Assembly (NCBI GenBank): GCA_905221605.1
Contig: CAJNDS010000068.1
Location: forward strand, 176,491-240,490
Source of the DNA: Symbiodinium natans
Lineage: Eukaryota > Sar > Dinophyceae > Suessiales > Symbiodiniaceae
Reading direction: 5' to 3'
DNA length: 64,000 nt
The position numbers and the translations under genes were made by a program. The notes below the pieces were generated by a model. The model was not told the origin of the DNA. It saw only the letters and a list, made by a program, of their open reading frames with translations, and did not search any database. Below, piece after piece: positions 10,112 through 20,895 of the stretch. Position 1 is the stretch's first letter. Each line of letters begins with the position of its first letter.

Positions 10112-10223
10112 AAAACCCCTAAACCCTAAACCCTAAACCCTAAACCCTAAACCCTAAACCCTAAACCCTAAACCCTAAACCCTAAACCCTAAACCCTAAA
10201 CCCTAAACCCTAAACCCTAAACC
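10112..10223 (-). repeat. (CCCTAAA)n array
   Basis: About sixteen perfect units, directly before a candidate exon. Confidence 0.96.
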
Positions 10224-10230
10224 TAGGCAG

Positions 10231-10341
10231 AACTGGACCTCCATGCCCTTTCCTGACTTGGCCTTGAGCGCCGGTGAACAGCGGCGCCTCGATGATGCGG
10301 TGGGAGAGTTGGGCCTGCCTGCTCCGGCCCTCACTGTCATG
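10231..10341 (+). CDS. Candidate internal exon, unidentified
   Basis: From CCTAGGCAG| to GTCATG|GTGAAC one frame is open for 37 codons, phase 0 to 0, with about 73% G or C third positions (NWTSMPFPDLALSAGEQRR..., then LGLPAPALTVM). If the GT is not used, a TGA follows four codons later. The minus strand also has a complete open exon with AG and GTTTAG edges. I prefer + on codon composition. No family recognised. Confidence 0.45.
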
Positions 10342-11234
10342 GTGAACTCCTGAGGTTTGGGGTTTAGGGTTTAGGGTTTAGGGTTTAGGGTTTAGGGTTT
10401 CAGTTGACTGTGATGTCTTGAGCTGGAAACCACAGGCCGTAGCCTCCGCGAAAAATGAGTGCGGAAGCTGCACATTGACAGAGGGAAGTCATGTGCAGGG
10501 ATGTGTGTTTTGCTACTTCCAGGTTTGTCTTCACAAGTGCGACCTGCCGCTTTTTATGTCTTAGGGTTGAGGGCTGTCGTAGGGTTGCAGGGCAACGGGG
10601 TGTAAAATGCTTGGTTCAGAAATTTGAAGCCCTGCATTATGCACCTGTTTCAGTTGAGGTCTTGGGGCCTAAACCCTAAACCCTAAACCCTAAACCCCCA
10701 AACCCTAAACCCCTAAACCCCTAAACCCTAGTAGAAATTTAGGGTTTTAGGGTTCAGGTTTCCTAGGCTTCACCACTTCAGGCGCGCCGACATCTGGCCC
10801 TTAAAGCGTTTCAGATGCTGAATGCAAGCTTGGAAAGAGCGCAACCCCAACACGCACCCACCCTAGACCCTAAACCCTAAACCCTAAACCCTAAACCCTA
10901 AACCCTAAACCCTAAACCCTAAACCCTAAACCCTAAGCCCTACACCCAAAACCCTAAACCCTTAGAGCACATAGTGTTTAGGGGCTCCTAAGCCCTCGAC
11001 CCTAAGCTTGGTTTAGCGTTTAGGGTTTAGGGTTTAGGGTTTAGGGTTTAGGGTGTTCTAGGGTTTTCTAGGGTTTTCTGTACCTCTGAAAGCCCCAAAA
11101 CCCGAAAACATCATGCAGCCGCCTAAGCACCTCAGCCCGGAACCCTGCTACCCTGAACCCTTGAACCCTGAACCCTAAACCCTAAACCCTAAAAAGCCTA
11201 ATAAACCCTAAACCCTCGGGGATTATTTATACAG

Positions 11235-11334
11235 GGTAGCTCAGAGAAGTTGGCGCCCACGACGCGTTGGTCTGTCATGGACGGGCCGAACGCCACCTGC
11301 CCGACCCTCGGGGGGAGGGGGGGGGCGGCGGGGG
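11235..11334 (+). CDS. Candidate internal exon ending in a poly-G run
   Basis: Acceptor TTATTTATACAG|. The frame GSSEKLAPTTRWSVMDGPN... is open through CPTLG into a G-rich run before a GT and TTTAGGG units. The exact donor inside the G-run is unclear. The same exon/poly-G/TTTAGGG order occurs at 28775. No family recognised. Confidence 0.38.
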
Positions 11335-11782
11335 GTGGTAGGGTTTAGGTTCGGGTTTAGGGTCTAGGGTCTAGGGTCTAGGGTCTATAGGGGTCAGCGT
11401 TTCGGGTTCAGGGTTTCGGGGGGGGGGGGGGGAATCCTAGCTGTTTTCGTGGTTTAGTTTTAGGGCTTCTAGCTGTTTTCGTGGTTTAGTTTTAGGGCCT
11501 TAGGGCCTGAAGGTTTTGAGCAGGGCCCAGGGTACTCTTAGGGTTTTCAGCTAGGGCCCGGAGTTGTTTCCTACTTGCTTGCATGGTTGTTGTCAATTCC
11601 GCAGAGATGATGCCCTGATGAGCTTGCAGTCAAGGGGCTCTACGGATACGTGACGGGGTTTTGTAGGTAAGTTCGGTAAGTTCCACCTCGAACCGAAACC
11701 CACCAAGAGCCCTAAACCCTAAACCCTAAACCCTAAACCCTAAACCCTACTGAGCTGAGCCCTGGAAGCCCCGAACTCCTAG

Positions 11783-11870
11783 TAGATCCTCGGCGGAAGG
11801 TGGGGGTCATGCGCCTTTCCGCTGCGGAGAGCTCAGCCGGAAAACGCGCGGGTGTCGGGCTTTCATTCGG
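11783..11870 (+). CDS. Candidate internal exon, unidentified
   Basis: It runs from GAACTCCTAG| to TCATTCGG|GTTTAGGG, the donor being the first unit of the 11871-11994 array. The 28-codon frame (DPRRKVGVMRLSAAESSAG...) is basic and Ser/Ala-rich, phase 2 to 2. A (CCCTAAA)n array lies upstream at 11707-11748, so the island is bracketed by inverted arrays. Confidence 0.45.
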
Positions 11871-11994
11871 GTTTAGGGTTTAGGGTTTAGGGTTTAGGGT
11901 TTAGGGTTTAGGGTTTAGGGTTTAGGGTTTAGGGTTTAGGGTTTAGGGTTTAGGGTTTAGGGTTTAGGGTTTAGGGTTTAGGGTTTAGGGTTTA
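11871..11994 (+). repeat. (TTTAGGG)n array
   Basis: About seventeen units, starting at the donor GT of the candidate exon before it. Confidence 0.96.
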
Positions 11995-12708
11995 CCCTAA
12001 ACCATGGGCCCCAAACCCGGGACTAAATGCTCTCCCAGACGCGAAATCCTAAGTAAGCCTAACCACCCCGCACCTGTCATGCACGAAAGCCTCCTGCGCG
12101 CGAATCCAGAAGGCTCCATGTACCCATGTATCAGAGACTTGAACCAAACGGGGCTTTGTGGTTGAGGTACTAGTAGCGACTGGACCCAAAGTTTCGGTGG
12201 GTTGAGAGATGAGGATACTCGAAATCCTAACATGCAAATGCTTGTGATACCTTTACTTCCGGGTTCACACCCATTACACCCGGCATTTGGGGGGTTCAGG
12301 TATACCCAAAATCCGAAACTTTCGGCAGGACTTAGTCGATGTCGGCGTGCCTTAGCGTGTCGTCTAGGAACATTTCAGGTGGGTTGGTTCCCGTAAAGAA
12401 ACCTATACCGTTTGCAAGATGCTTGTGCCGAGTACGGTTTCTCTTACTAGTATCCAAGTGTATACGCTCACTAATACTTATAAGGAACCCAAGGCGCACT
12501 CGCCACGAACAGTAATATAAACCCTGTTCCGTATGAACAACAGCTACTCAGTAAAATTCCTCCATTTTTGCCCTGCAAGCACATGCAGAGCGTTTAGGCT
12601 TGTACTGGGTACTTAGCAAGCCCTTAACCCCAAAGCCCCAAAGAGAAACCTAAGCTCTAAATCCTAAACCCTAAACCCTAAATCCCAAACCCTGCCCTTT
12701 GTTTGTCT

Positions 12709-12823
12709 CCCCCCCCCCCCCTTTTGCCAAACATCGAAGGTAGAGTCATGGGTCCCCCCCCTACCCCCCCCGCCCCCCCCCCCCCCCCCCCCCCCCCCCC
12801 ACCCCCCCCCCCCCCCCCCCCCC
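12709..12823. repeat. Poly-C tract with interruptions
   Basis: A C-rich run followed by poly-A (12827-12843). It lies after CCCTAAA units. Open frames in it on either strand are poly-Gly or poly-Pro artefacts. The stretch 12000-12660 before it is array-poor, unassigned sequence. Confidence 0.9.
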
Positions 12824-13210
12824 AACAAAAAAAAAAAAAAAAACACCACGCCTAGATTCCCCCCATAATTCAGGCTATTTAGGGGTAATTCAGCCTACTA
12901 AAGCCCTAAACCCTAAACCCTAAACCCGGGTAGTAGGGAAACCCATGAGAAAGGTGTGCCGGAAGCCGCCCGGCACCGGCAGTGGCGGCGACCGCGTCGG
13001 CGGAGGCCTCCGCTGAATGTTGCCTCTTACACCCTAAACCCTAAACCCTATAACCCTATAACCCTATATATAACCTTATATAACCCTATAATCCTAAATC
13101 CTAAAGCCTAAACCCTATAACCCTATAACCCTATAACCCTATAACCCTATAACCCTATATCCCTATACCCTATAACCCTATAAACCCTATACTCTAAACC
13201 CTAGAACCAG

Positions 13211-13273
13211 GAAAACCCTGCATAAAGCTGAGGAACTCTCCGCAACGTGCTTTCCCAACTCACGGAGACTCGG
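13211..13273 (+). CDS. Candidate internal exon, unidentified
   Basis: It runs from TAGAACCAG| to GACTCGG|GTTCTT, 20 codons, phase 1 to 2 (KTLHKAEELSATCFPNSRRL). Upstream is a CCCTATAA-type degenerate array (13030-13200), downstream a TTTAGGG array. No family recognised. Confidence 0.38.
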
Positions 13274-14026
13274 GTTCTTAAGCGAGGGGTTCAGGCGTTC
13301 AGGGTTTCGGGTTTAGGGTTTAGGATTATGGGGTTTAGGGTTTAGGGTTTATATAGGGACTAGAGGGATCGGGGTGTTTGGACCGGTTACGTAGGCTTGT
13401 GTACGTTTGCGGGGCTGCACGATTTTTTTCGATACCTCCCCCCCCCCCCCCCCCCTCCCAACATTTCCCCATCTCTCAGCCAGCCTGCCACACCAAATGA
13501 GCAAGCGCCAAAACCCCCAGCCATTCAAGTAAGTAAGGGCTGGACCCGAATGACCCTGCAAAACGATGGGAACACTTCAAAAGCGACACCCCCTAAGCTA
13601 ATGAACCGTTGGGTGGGCTATAGCCTTGAATTTTCCCAAAGCAACATCTGCAGACATCAAGCGTGGACAACTGACGCTAAAACCCTGTAAAGCGATGGGA
13701 ACACTTGAAAAGCGACACCCCTCATGTTGCGTCCATTAGCACCACCAGCCGGTTTTGGCAGTCGCTCAAATGCGAACTCCGCCGGGTTTAGGGTCTAGGG
13801 TTGAGGGTTTAGGGTTTAGGGTTTAGGGTCCACGGCCACATCCTGAAAGCGAGAATGGCAATCTGCCAACAACATTTTTCGCGACCTGTGTGGTACATAA
13901 AAACAAGTTTACGCAGGATCAACAGCAAAGTTTAGGATCAACCAAATAAGCCTCTGATATATGGCGAGATTTTGGGGTTTAGGGCTTAGGGGCGTTCAGG
14001 GTTTTCAAAACACAACTCAAGGGCCT

Positions 14027-14162
14027 AAAGGAGAGACCCTTATAAGGGGCCTTAGGGGTTATTTAGTGGCTACTTTGGCATTTCGGGGATGCAGTATATA
14101 TGGGGGTTGTATAGGGGAATAAGATTAAGTGTCCCTTCTTGGGGTCCCTCCGTGTACCCCTG
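14027..14162. repeat. Foldback element, GGGACCCTT family
   Basis: GGAGAGACCCTTATAAGGG on the left, TGTCCCTTCTTGGGG then TCCCTCC on the right, with GCAGTATATATGGGGG in the middle. Same family as 371-481. Confidence 0.62.
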
Positions 14163-14390
14163 AACCAAAAAGCCATTCTCCGCAGCGCCAGGGTGCAGCT
14201 GGCCCCATCGAAGGTCGTTCCCGCCAGCTTCACCTTTGACTCGCCAAGCGGGGTGCCCAGTTCTCTGGTTAACCCTAAGCCCTGAACCCTAGACTCTACA
14301 CCCTGAAGCCTAAGCTACTATAGGGTTTACAGGTTTCGTAGGGTTTTGAGGGGTTGACCTGAGTGCCCGGGCTCTGGGGTTCAGATTTTA

Positions 14391-14463
14391 ACCCTAAACC
14401 CTAAACCCTAAACCCTAAACCCTAAACCCTAAACCCTAAACCCTAAACCCTAAACCCTAAACC
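14391..14463 (-). repeat. (CCCTAAA)n array
   Basis: About ten units. The island after it (14466-14540) is GC-rich and open in several frames, including an Ala/Leu/Arg-rich one from GAAGCCAG|, but no edge is decisive. The following 700 bases are mostly degenerate TTTAGGG/TTTGGGG. Confidence 0.93.
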
Positions 14464-15518
14464 CCCTTCGGGGCGAAGCCAGGCGGCGCCGCGCTGCGAC
14501 AGGGCCTTGAGGCCCTTTCGGCGGGCAGGCGCCGGCTCTAGGATTTCTAGGGTTTTAGGGTTTTGGGTTTAGGGTTTAGGGTATAGGGTTTGGGGTTTAG
14601 GGTGTGTGGTCTAGGGTTTGGAGTTTAGGGTTTTGGGTTTGGGGTTTAGGGTTTGGGGTTTTAGGGTTTAGGGTTTAGGGTTTGGGGTTTAGGGTTTGGG
14701 GTTTACGGTTTAGGGCTTAGGGTTTGAGATTTAGGGTATAGGGTTTGGGGTTTGGGGTTTAGGGTTTAGGGCTTAGGGTTTGGGGTTTAGGGTGTAGGGT
14801 TTGGGGTTTGGGGTTTAGCTTTTGGGGTTTAGGGTGTGGGGTCTAGGGTTTGGAGTTTAGGGTTAGGGGTTTGGGGTTGAGGGTTTAGGGTTCAGGGTTT
14901 CGGGTTTGGAGTTTGGGGTTTAGGTTTTGGAGTTTGGGTTTTAGGTTTTGGGGTTTCGGGTTTAGGGTTTGGGTTTTAGGGTTTAGGGTTTAGGGTTTAG
15001 GGGGTTTAGGGTTTGACGGTTTTAGGGAGTTTGGGCGGTTTTGGGGGGTTTAGGGGATTTAGGGGGTTCACGGGGTTTAGGGGGCTAAGGGGCTAAGGGG
15101 CTCGGGGGTTTAGACTTTAGGAGGGTGTAGACTTTAAGGGGTTTAGAAGGTGCAGGGTTTAGGGGGGGTCTATTAGCTTCAGGGATTAGAGTTTCGGGTT
15201 CAGGGTTTGAGTTTAGGGTGAGACTTTAGGTTTTAGGGTTGCCTAGCAAGGTACCCTGGAAAGGGCCTCTATAATCCCCCGGCAAAGCCTAAACAGCCTG
15301 AAGCCTCAATACACAAAAACCCTAAACCCTACGTACCCTAATGCCTTAATCCCTAAACCTGAATCCCATACCTTGGTCCCTAAACCTACCCTATAAACTT
15401 TGTATACCCCTAATCCTAATCCTGATCCTAACCCCGATATACCCTGAACCCTACCCCTAAACCCTGAACCCTGAACCCTAAACCCTAAACCCTGCACCCT
15501 ACACCCTAAACCCTTACC

Positions 15519-15612
15519 CCTAAACCCTAAACCCTAAACCCTAAACCCTAAACCCTAAACCCTAAACCCTAAACCCTAAACCCTAAACCCTAAACCCTAA
15601 ACCCTAAACCTA
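15519..15612 (-). repeat. (CCCTAAA)n array
   Basis: About thirteen units, immediately before the exon at 15621. Confidence 0.95.
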
Positions 15613-15620
15613 AACCCTAG

Positions 15621-15697
15621 GCCGCTCCTGGCACTGGCTGCACTGCGTCGCGCCGAGCGCCTCGCCGCCACGGGCGGCGACGAGGCATTTCGGAGCG
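15621..15697 (+). CDS. Candidate internal exon, unidentified
   Basis: A clean case of the exon bracket: AAACCCTAG| (end of a CCCTAAA array) and GGAGCG|GTTTAGGG (start of the next). The 25 codons (PLLALAALRRAERLAATGG...) have 76% G or C third positions; phase 1 to 1. It reads like an amphipathic helix. No family recognised. Confidence 0.5.
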
Positions 15698-16379
15698 GTT
15701 TAGGGCTTAGGGTATAGGGTTTATCGGATTTAGGGTTTAGGGTTTTTATGGTTCAGGGCTTGCGCATTTGTTCTCGAAATGTAGGCTTACAGGTGGTGTT
15801 GAGGGTTCGGGCTTTAGGGTAAGCTCAGGCCAAGGGTACATGAACTGTCAGCTTCGATTGCGGCGTGTGGTTTCAGGGGTTTTGTAGTTGGAATGGAGGG
15901 GTGTTTACGTAAATAAGGGGGCCCTAATCTTGCCCCACAAATAGTAGGATTCCCTTTTTCTCAGGTCCGCAAGAAGGTACCCCCTAGGGTTCTAGGACTT
16001 CAGGGTTTTCGGCGCAACTCAACGCACACATCCTCACAGAGCTAAGGCCTTTTACTTTAGGCCTTGTTTAGGCCTTGTCTAGGATGCCTAGCAGTGCCTC
16101 GTATTCTCTTTATTCCTAGTGGCATACTCTAGGATCCCAGATAAAGCATCAAGCATGGTTTGGGGTTTAGGGTTTCACTAGATTCCCACCCTACGCCTTA
16201 ACGCTAAACCCTACATATCCGTTTTCGATCTAAACGCCGTGAAGGCACACCTTTCGAGCGCCCCCACGATGTTAAGAATAACACGTGGGCCAAACCCCAG
16301 ACCCCTACGCAAACCTTGACCCGAGCATCCCCACACTTAGACACCTTTAAGCGACCCTAAGCTGGAAGAAGGCCCTTAC

Positions 16380-16770
16380 TCGGAAAAGTTCACGGGCAAG
16401 TTGCAAACGGGCGATACAACACAAAGCAGCTACAGCTATGCCCGGCCAGAACCTTGCGGTGGCTGTAACTCACTATGCCTGCCCTTCTTTGGGCTGTTGC
16501 TGATAAACCCGACCCACGTATGACTTCCCGTGAACGATCCAGTTGGCATGTGAATGTAGTTGGCTTGGACGAGTACAGTCCGTCCGACAAAATTCCCCCA
16601 AACCCAACAACCCTAACGAAAACAACGAATCTTGAATTCGTAAAGTTGCCTTCTGAATGCTTTATATCAGAATGCTGTATGAACAGAGCTAACTTGGCGT
16701 TCGTTTTGGATTGTTGGATTCATTTCTATGCTAAGAAGTGTCCATAATTGCCTCGCCTCGCGAGTTTTCT
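16380..16770. other. Array-free stretch, no gene assigned
   Basis: About 390 bases without telomere-like units. Both strands have short open frames (66 and 90 codons) but no splice-edge or composition support, and no family is recognised. It may be an eroded mobile element or intergenic sequence. Confidence 0.4.
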
Positions 16771-17183
16771 CCATTTAGGGTTTAGGGTTTAGGGTTTTAG
16801 GGTTTTAGGGTTTAGGGTTCAGGGTTCAGGGTTTAGGGACTCCGTATAAACCCTACGAGCTCCATAAACTCTATAAACCATGCCTCATGAGAAGGAGGAA
16901 GTTTCAGACTGACCCGCCCCGCAGCCTTAAATCCAAAGCCCTGATGCCTGAAAGGGCCTAAGGGGGTTTAGGCTTTAGGCTTTAGGGTTTAGGGTTTAGG
17001 GTTCACGGTTTAGGGTTTAGGGTTTAGGGTTTAGGGTTAGGTTTTTAGTCCGCCTATAGCATTGCAATGAAAATTAGGAAAGACCATCAGTCAAAACCCA
17101 AACGCTCCAAATCTGATCCCCTGCAGTGGTGGCAGGAGAAGTTGAATGACGCTTCGGAAACAATGCGAAAGCTACTGACGCTA

Positions 17184-17285
17184 AGGGTCCATGTACCTAC
17201 ATAGGGTATACGTGGGCCTTAAGGTATCTCCTATATGAGGACGTTGGGGCCCAAGTATACCAGAATGAGGTACATGAACCCTTAG
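17184..17285. repeat. Foldback element, GGGTCCATGTACC family
   Basis: GGGTCCATGTACCTAC...GTATACGTGGGCC on the left mirrors GGCCCAAGTATACC...GGTACATGAACCC on the right. Half-copies or relatives occur near 20925-21000, 47320-47370 and 50390-50500. Confidence 0.7.
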
Positions 17286-17770
17286 AGTGACGCTACTGAC
17301 GACCCAAACGCACAAGAACGCAAGCCTCGTCATCGCTCCATGCCTCACATCGTGGCGGGAGGGGACCTGCTGCAAGCCTTGCAAACCCTAGACACAAACC
17401 AGCGGGGCCATAGAAAATATGAATACAAACCCCCCGAAAGCCGACTACCGACCCTATAAAGCCCTGCCCCCCGCCCCCCCCCATCCCAAAGCAAAAAACA
17501 ACACCTGCAAGCCCCATAAAGCCCCAACAAACAACAACACGTGCAAGCCCTATAAAGCTCCATAAAACCCTATAGATCTATCAAGCTATCAAACCACCCC
17601 CAAAAAAATGCCAAAAGGACCTATGAAACCCCGCCAAAAAAGGAGCAAAAGGGCCCTAAACCCTAAACCCTGAACCCTGAACCCTGAACCGCAAACCCTA
17701 AACCCTAAACCCTAAACCCTAAACCCTAAACCCTAAACCCTAAACCCTAAACCCTGTTTAAAAATGGCAC

Positions 17771-17853
17771 CTGCTTGTTTTGGGCTCAATGGGTAGCGGT
17801 GTGGCGCCTGTGGGTGCCACCCCTCTGACCGCCATGCCGCCGACGGAAGGCCC
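17771..17853 (-). CDS. Candidate internal exon, minus strand (strand uncertain)
   Basis: On the minus strand the island runs from AGCTTCAG| to AACAAGCAG|GTGCC, phase 0 to 2, open for 27 codons (GPSVGGMAVRGVAPTGATPL...). On the + strand a short frame MGSGVAPVGATPLTAMPPTE ends at a stop at 17857. Both have GC-rich third positions. The minus strand has the cleaner pair of splice edges. Confidence 0.35.
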
Positions 17854-18964
17854 CTGAAGCTTTGAGGGTTTAGGGGGTTCAAGGATTAGGGTTCATGGTT
17901 TAGGGCCTACTGGGGTTTCGGGGGTTTAGGGTTTAGGGTTTCGGGGATGTAGGGTTTAGGGTTTAGGTGTTTAGGGATTAGGATTTAGGGTCGGGTCTAG
18001 GGTTCTTTGGCTACAGAAGAGTTTTGCGGTTCGGGTTTAGGGGGCTTTCGGGTGTTTCTGGTTTAGGAGCTCGAGGGGCTCCTTCAAAATTTGAGCTTCG
18101 GGCCAAGGCCAAGGCGGCGAAGGCCAAGACAGGACGCAGAGGAGCGTCGACCGTTGGGGTTTAGGGTTTAGGGTTTAGGGTTTAGGGTTTAGGGTTTAGG
18201 GTCCCCCAGTCCGTGGCCGCGGAGCAGCACTTGCCGCTGACCTTCCACGCCACGCAGGATGTTGCGCGAAAGCTAATCCGCTTCAGATGAAGGCTCCCTT
18301 GCAACAATTAGGGTTTTGTGTCGGTGTTTAGGGTTTAGGGTTCGCTTGCAACATTTAGGGCTTAGTGTTTAGGGTTCAGGGTTTAGGGTGTTTAGGTTTC
18401 CCTTGTAATCTTTCGCCTATGATTTTGAATGGGTGCTTGGCTAGTTATTTCAAAGGGGGGGGTACAGAGGGATAATCTTACCTTACATGGGTGTTTGGGG
18501 TTTCGGGTTTAGGGGTTTGGGTAGTAGGTCTATAGGGATGATAGAGGCCAAGGTAGTATCGGTAGCTATTTCAGGGCTTAGGATTTTTGAATGGGAGGCT
18601 GGGGGTTAGGGTTATGGCGTCCAGGGTTGAGGGTTACAGGGCTACAGGATTTTTAGGGCTATAGGGCTTAGGGATCAGACATCAAGGGTTAGGGTTGTAG
18701 GGTTTAGGGTTTAGGGTGTACGACAATCCTCAGCCCATCAACCCCGAATCCGCTAGAGCAAAGGCGTGATCTCCCTTAAAACGGGCGCTTTATCGGGTTG
18801 ATTGTAAGCTTATAAGGCCGAAGAGCCCACCCTGGTAAACACCAAAGACTCAACCCTACACCCTAAGGTGTCCCTAGACCCTAAACCCCAAACCCTAAAC
18901 CCTCAACCCTAAACCCTAAACCCTAAACCCTAAACCCTAAACCCTAAACCCTAAACCGCAACAG

Positions 18965-19033
18965 GGGACACCGGCTCCGAAGCGAGCGCGGGTGGCAAGG
19001 GCTGCAAAGCGGCATGCGGGAGGCCGTCCCCGG
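18965..19033 (+). CDS. Candidate internal exon, unidentified
   Basis: It runs from CCGCAACAG| to CCCCGG|GTTTCTTGG, 22 codons, phase 2 to 1 (DTGSEASAGGKGCKAACGRP...). A CCCTAAA array precedes it and TTTAGGG units follow. The minus strand is also open. Confidence 0.38.
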
Positions 19034-19546
19034 GTTTCTTGGGGTTTAGGGGATTTATTTCTGGGATTATGTAGGGTTTAGGGTTTAGGGTTTAGGGTTT
19101 AGGGTTTAGGGTTTAGGGTTTAGGGTCTAGGGTCTGGGTTTAGGGTTGTTGAGCGTGTAGGCTTGTTTAGGGTTTAGTGATCAGGTTCGATGGTTTAAGG
19201 GCTCAGGGTCTTCAACATTTACGTAGTTGGAAACACTGAAAATGCTCCAGCATCCTCCAGAAGATTGGGCCTCTTCGGGGTAGTACGAACTATACACTGC
19301 ATTTAACGGTCCACCCGATGATTTTGCCCAAAGCCCTATAGAGCCCTTTAGCCCCAAAACCCCAAGAGCAAGCTAGAATACCCTCTAAACCTTAAACCCT
19401 AAACCCTAACCCTAAACCCTAAACGGCCCTAAACCCTAAACCCTAAACCCCAGGAGAAAGCTAGAATAGCCGGGCTGTCCAAGGGCTGACTCAAACTCTA
19501 ACCCCCTCACGCCTAAATCCTAAAGCTCAGTTTAAAGAAAAGGAGA

Positions 19547-19740
19547 GACCCTTCTGAGGGACCTTAGGGGGTTATTTAGGGTTTAGGGTTTAGGGTTTAG
19601 GGCCCCTTTTCAGGACCTTAGGGGTTCTTTGGGGCTGGCTTAGGGGTTACTTAGGTACATATACGGACTATAAACAGTACATATGAGGGCTATATAGTGC
19701 AATAAGATTATATAAAGGTCCCTTCCAGGAATCCCCCCTT
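19547..19740. repeat. Foldback element, GGGACCCTT family, with array insertion
   Basis: GGAGAGACCCTTCTGAGGG on the left and AAAGGTCCCTTCCAGG on the right. TTTAGGG units and TACATATACGG/ACATATGAGGG sequence are inserted in the middle. Longest copy of the family. Confidence 0.55.
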
Positions 19741-20203
19741 ACACCCAACCAATAAAACAAAAACAACTTTAGCCCCTCAAACTTTGGGGTTTAGGGTTTA
19801 GGGTTTAGGGTTCTAAGTCCCTAGAAACCGAAATCCTAAACCCCTCATCCACCTCCACCTAGTGTGCAGGGGCTGGTGAACCTCCAAGTACACTCCGAAT
19901 AGACCCTAAACAAGTCGGCACACTGTGACCCCAGATCAGCATTGCTCGCTCCACAGTTGTGGGAGCTCTCAAATCTCTGGGAAGGGCCCTAGCTTACAAC
20001 TAAACCCTAACCCCGAAACCCTAAAGCCCTAAAATCCTGAACAGCTTTGCTCCGCAGGTGTATATGGCAGATGGCACAGCAGCCAGACACCAGGTGACGG
20101 GGGGGGGGGGGGGGGCTTTCAGAGTATTTCATTTATTATATATATATATATATATGTGTTTTTTTTTGGGGGGGGTAGGGAGTAGGGAGTAGGGTTGAGG
20201 GTT

Positions 20204-20281
20204 GGGATGTTCCCCCGTGCGACTATAATTGGGGGTACGACAATGCCTACCAAGGACTGTTAGCACAAGGAGGAACATCCC
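20204..20281. repeat. Foldback element, GGGATGTTCCCCC family
   Basis: It begins GGGATGTTCCCCC and ends AGGAGGAACATCCC; inner arms include GGACTGTTAGCAC. Other copies: 20836-20895 (left half), 33327-33421 (best full copy), 45367-45427 (left half), 47656-47748, 53941-54030 and 55942-56041. Non-coding, about 80-100 bp. Confidence 0.8.
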
Positions 20282-20835
20282 GAGTTGAGGGTTTGTTGAT
20301 AAGGTTCCTCTTTAATGTTGGTGAGTGTCTATACTGGGTGTCCTTTTGGGGGGTACAAGAAACTAGGTAGGCCCTTGCGACATTTTATAGTTTCAATTAT
20401 TGGGTTTAAGAGGATCACATTTAGGAATATTTTTCTGAGGGCTCTAAGGGCCATCCTAGGAAATATATACCCTACTTCAATATCATGCTGTATGTTACTG
20501 GAGGGGAGGAGGAGTTCGGGTCTTGCTGTTGAAGCCCTCTCAACCGGCATCATGGCCCCTGGGTTCGTAGGGCTAAGAACCCCAAGTCTTAAACCCCTAC
20601 GCCCCTACACCCCTAAACCCCTAAACCCCTAAAACCTTAAACCCCTAAACCCCTAAACCCCTAAAACCCCTAAACCCCTAAACCCCTAAACCCCTAAACC
20701 CCTAAACCCCTAAACCCCGAAACCCCGAAACCCCTAAACCCCTAAACCCCTGAACCCCTAAACCCTAACCCTAAACCCTATTTATTTGCAGTAGGGTTTT
20801 GGGGGTGAGCCGTATGGACCGTAACTGACATGCTT

Positions 20836-20895
20836 GGGATGTTCCCCCTTATACTAACAGTCTTTGCTTAATGGGGATTCTAATAGGGGGGCACA
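20836..20895 (+). repeat. Left half of GGGATGTTCCCCC foldback element
   Basis: GGGATGTTCCCCCTTATACT then AACAGTC, with no right arm found nearby. Confidence 0.65.

Noticed and set aside
12664-12849. Poly-Gly frame as a glycine-rich protein
   Set aside because: Pure homopolymer translation.
15306-15497. Frames rich in LGFRV/LNPKP residues as proteins
   Set aside because: These are translations of TTTAGGG/CCCTAAA arrays and recur everywhere in the window.
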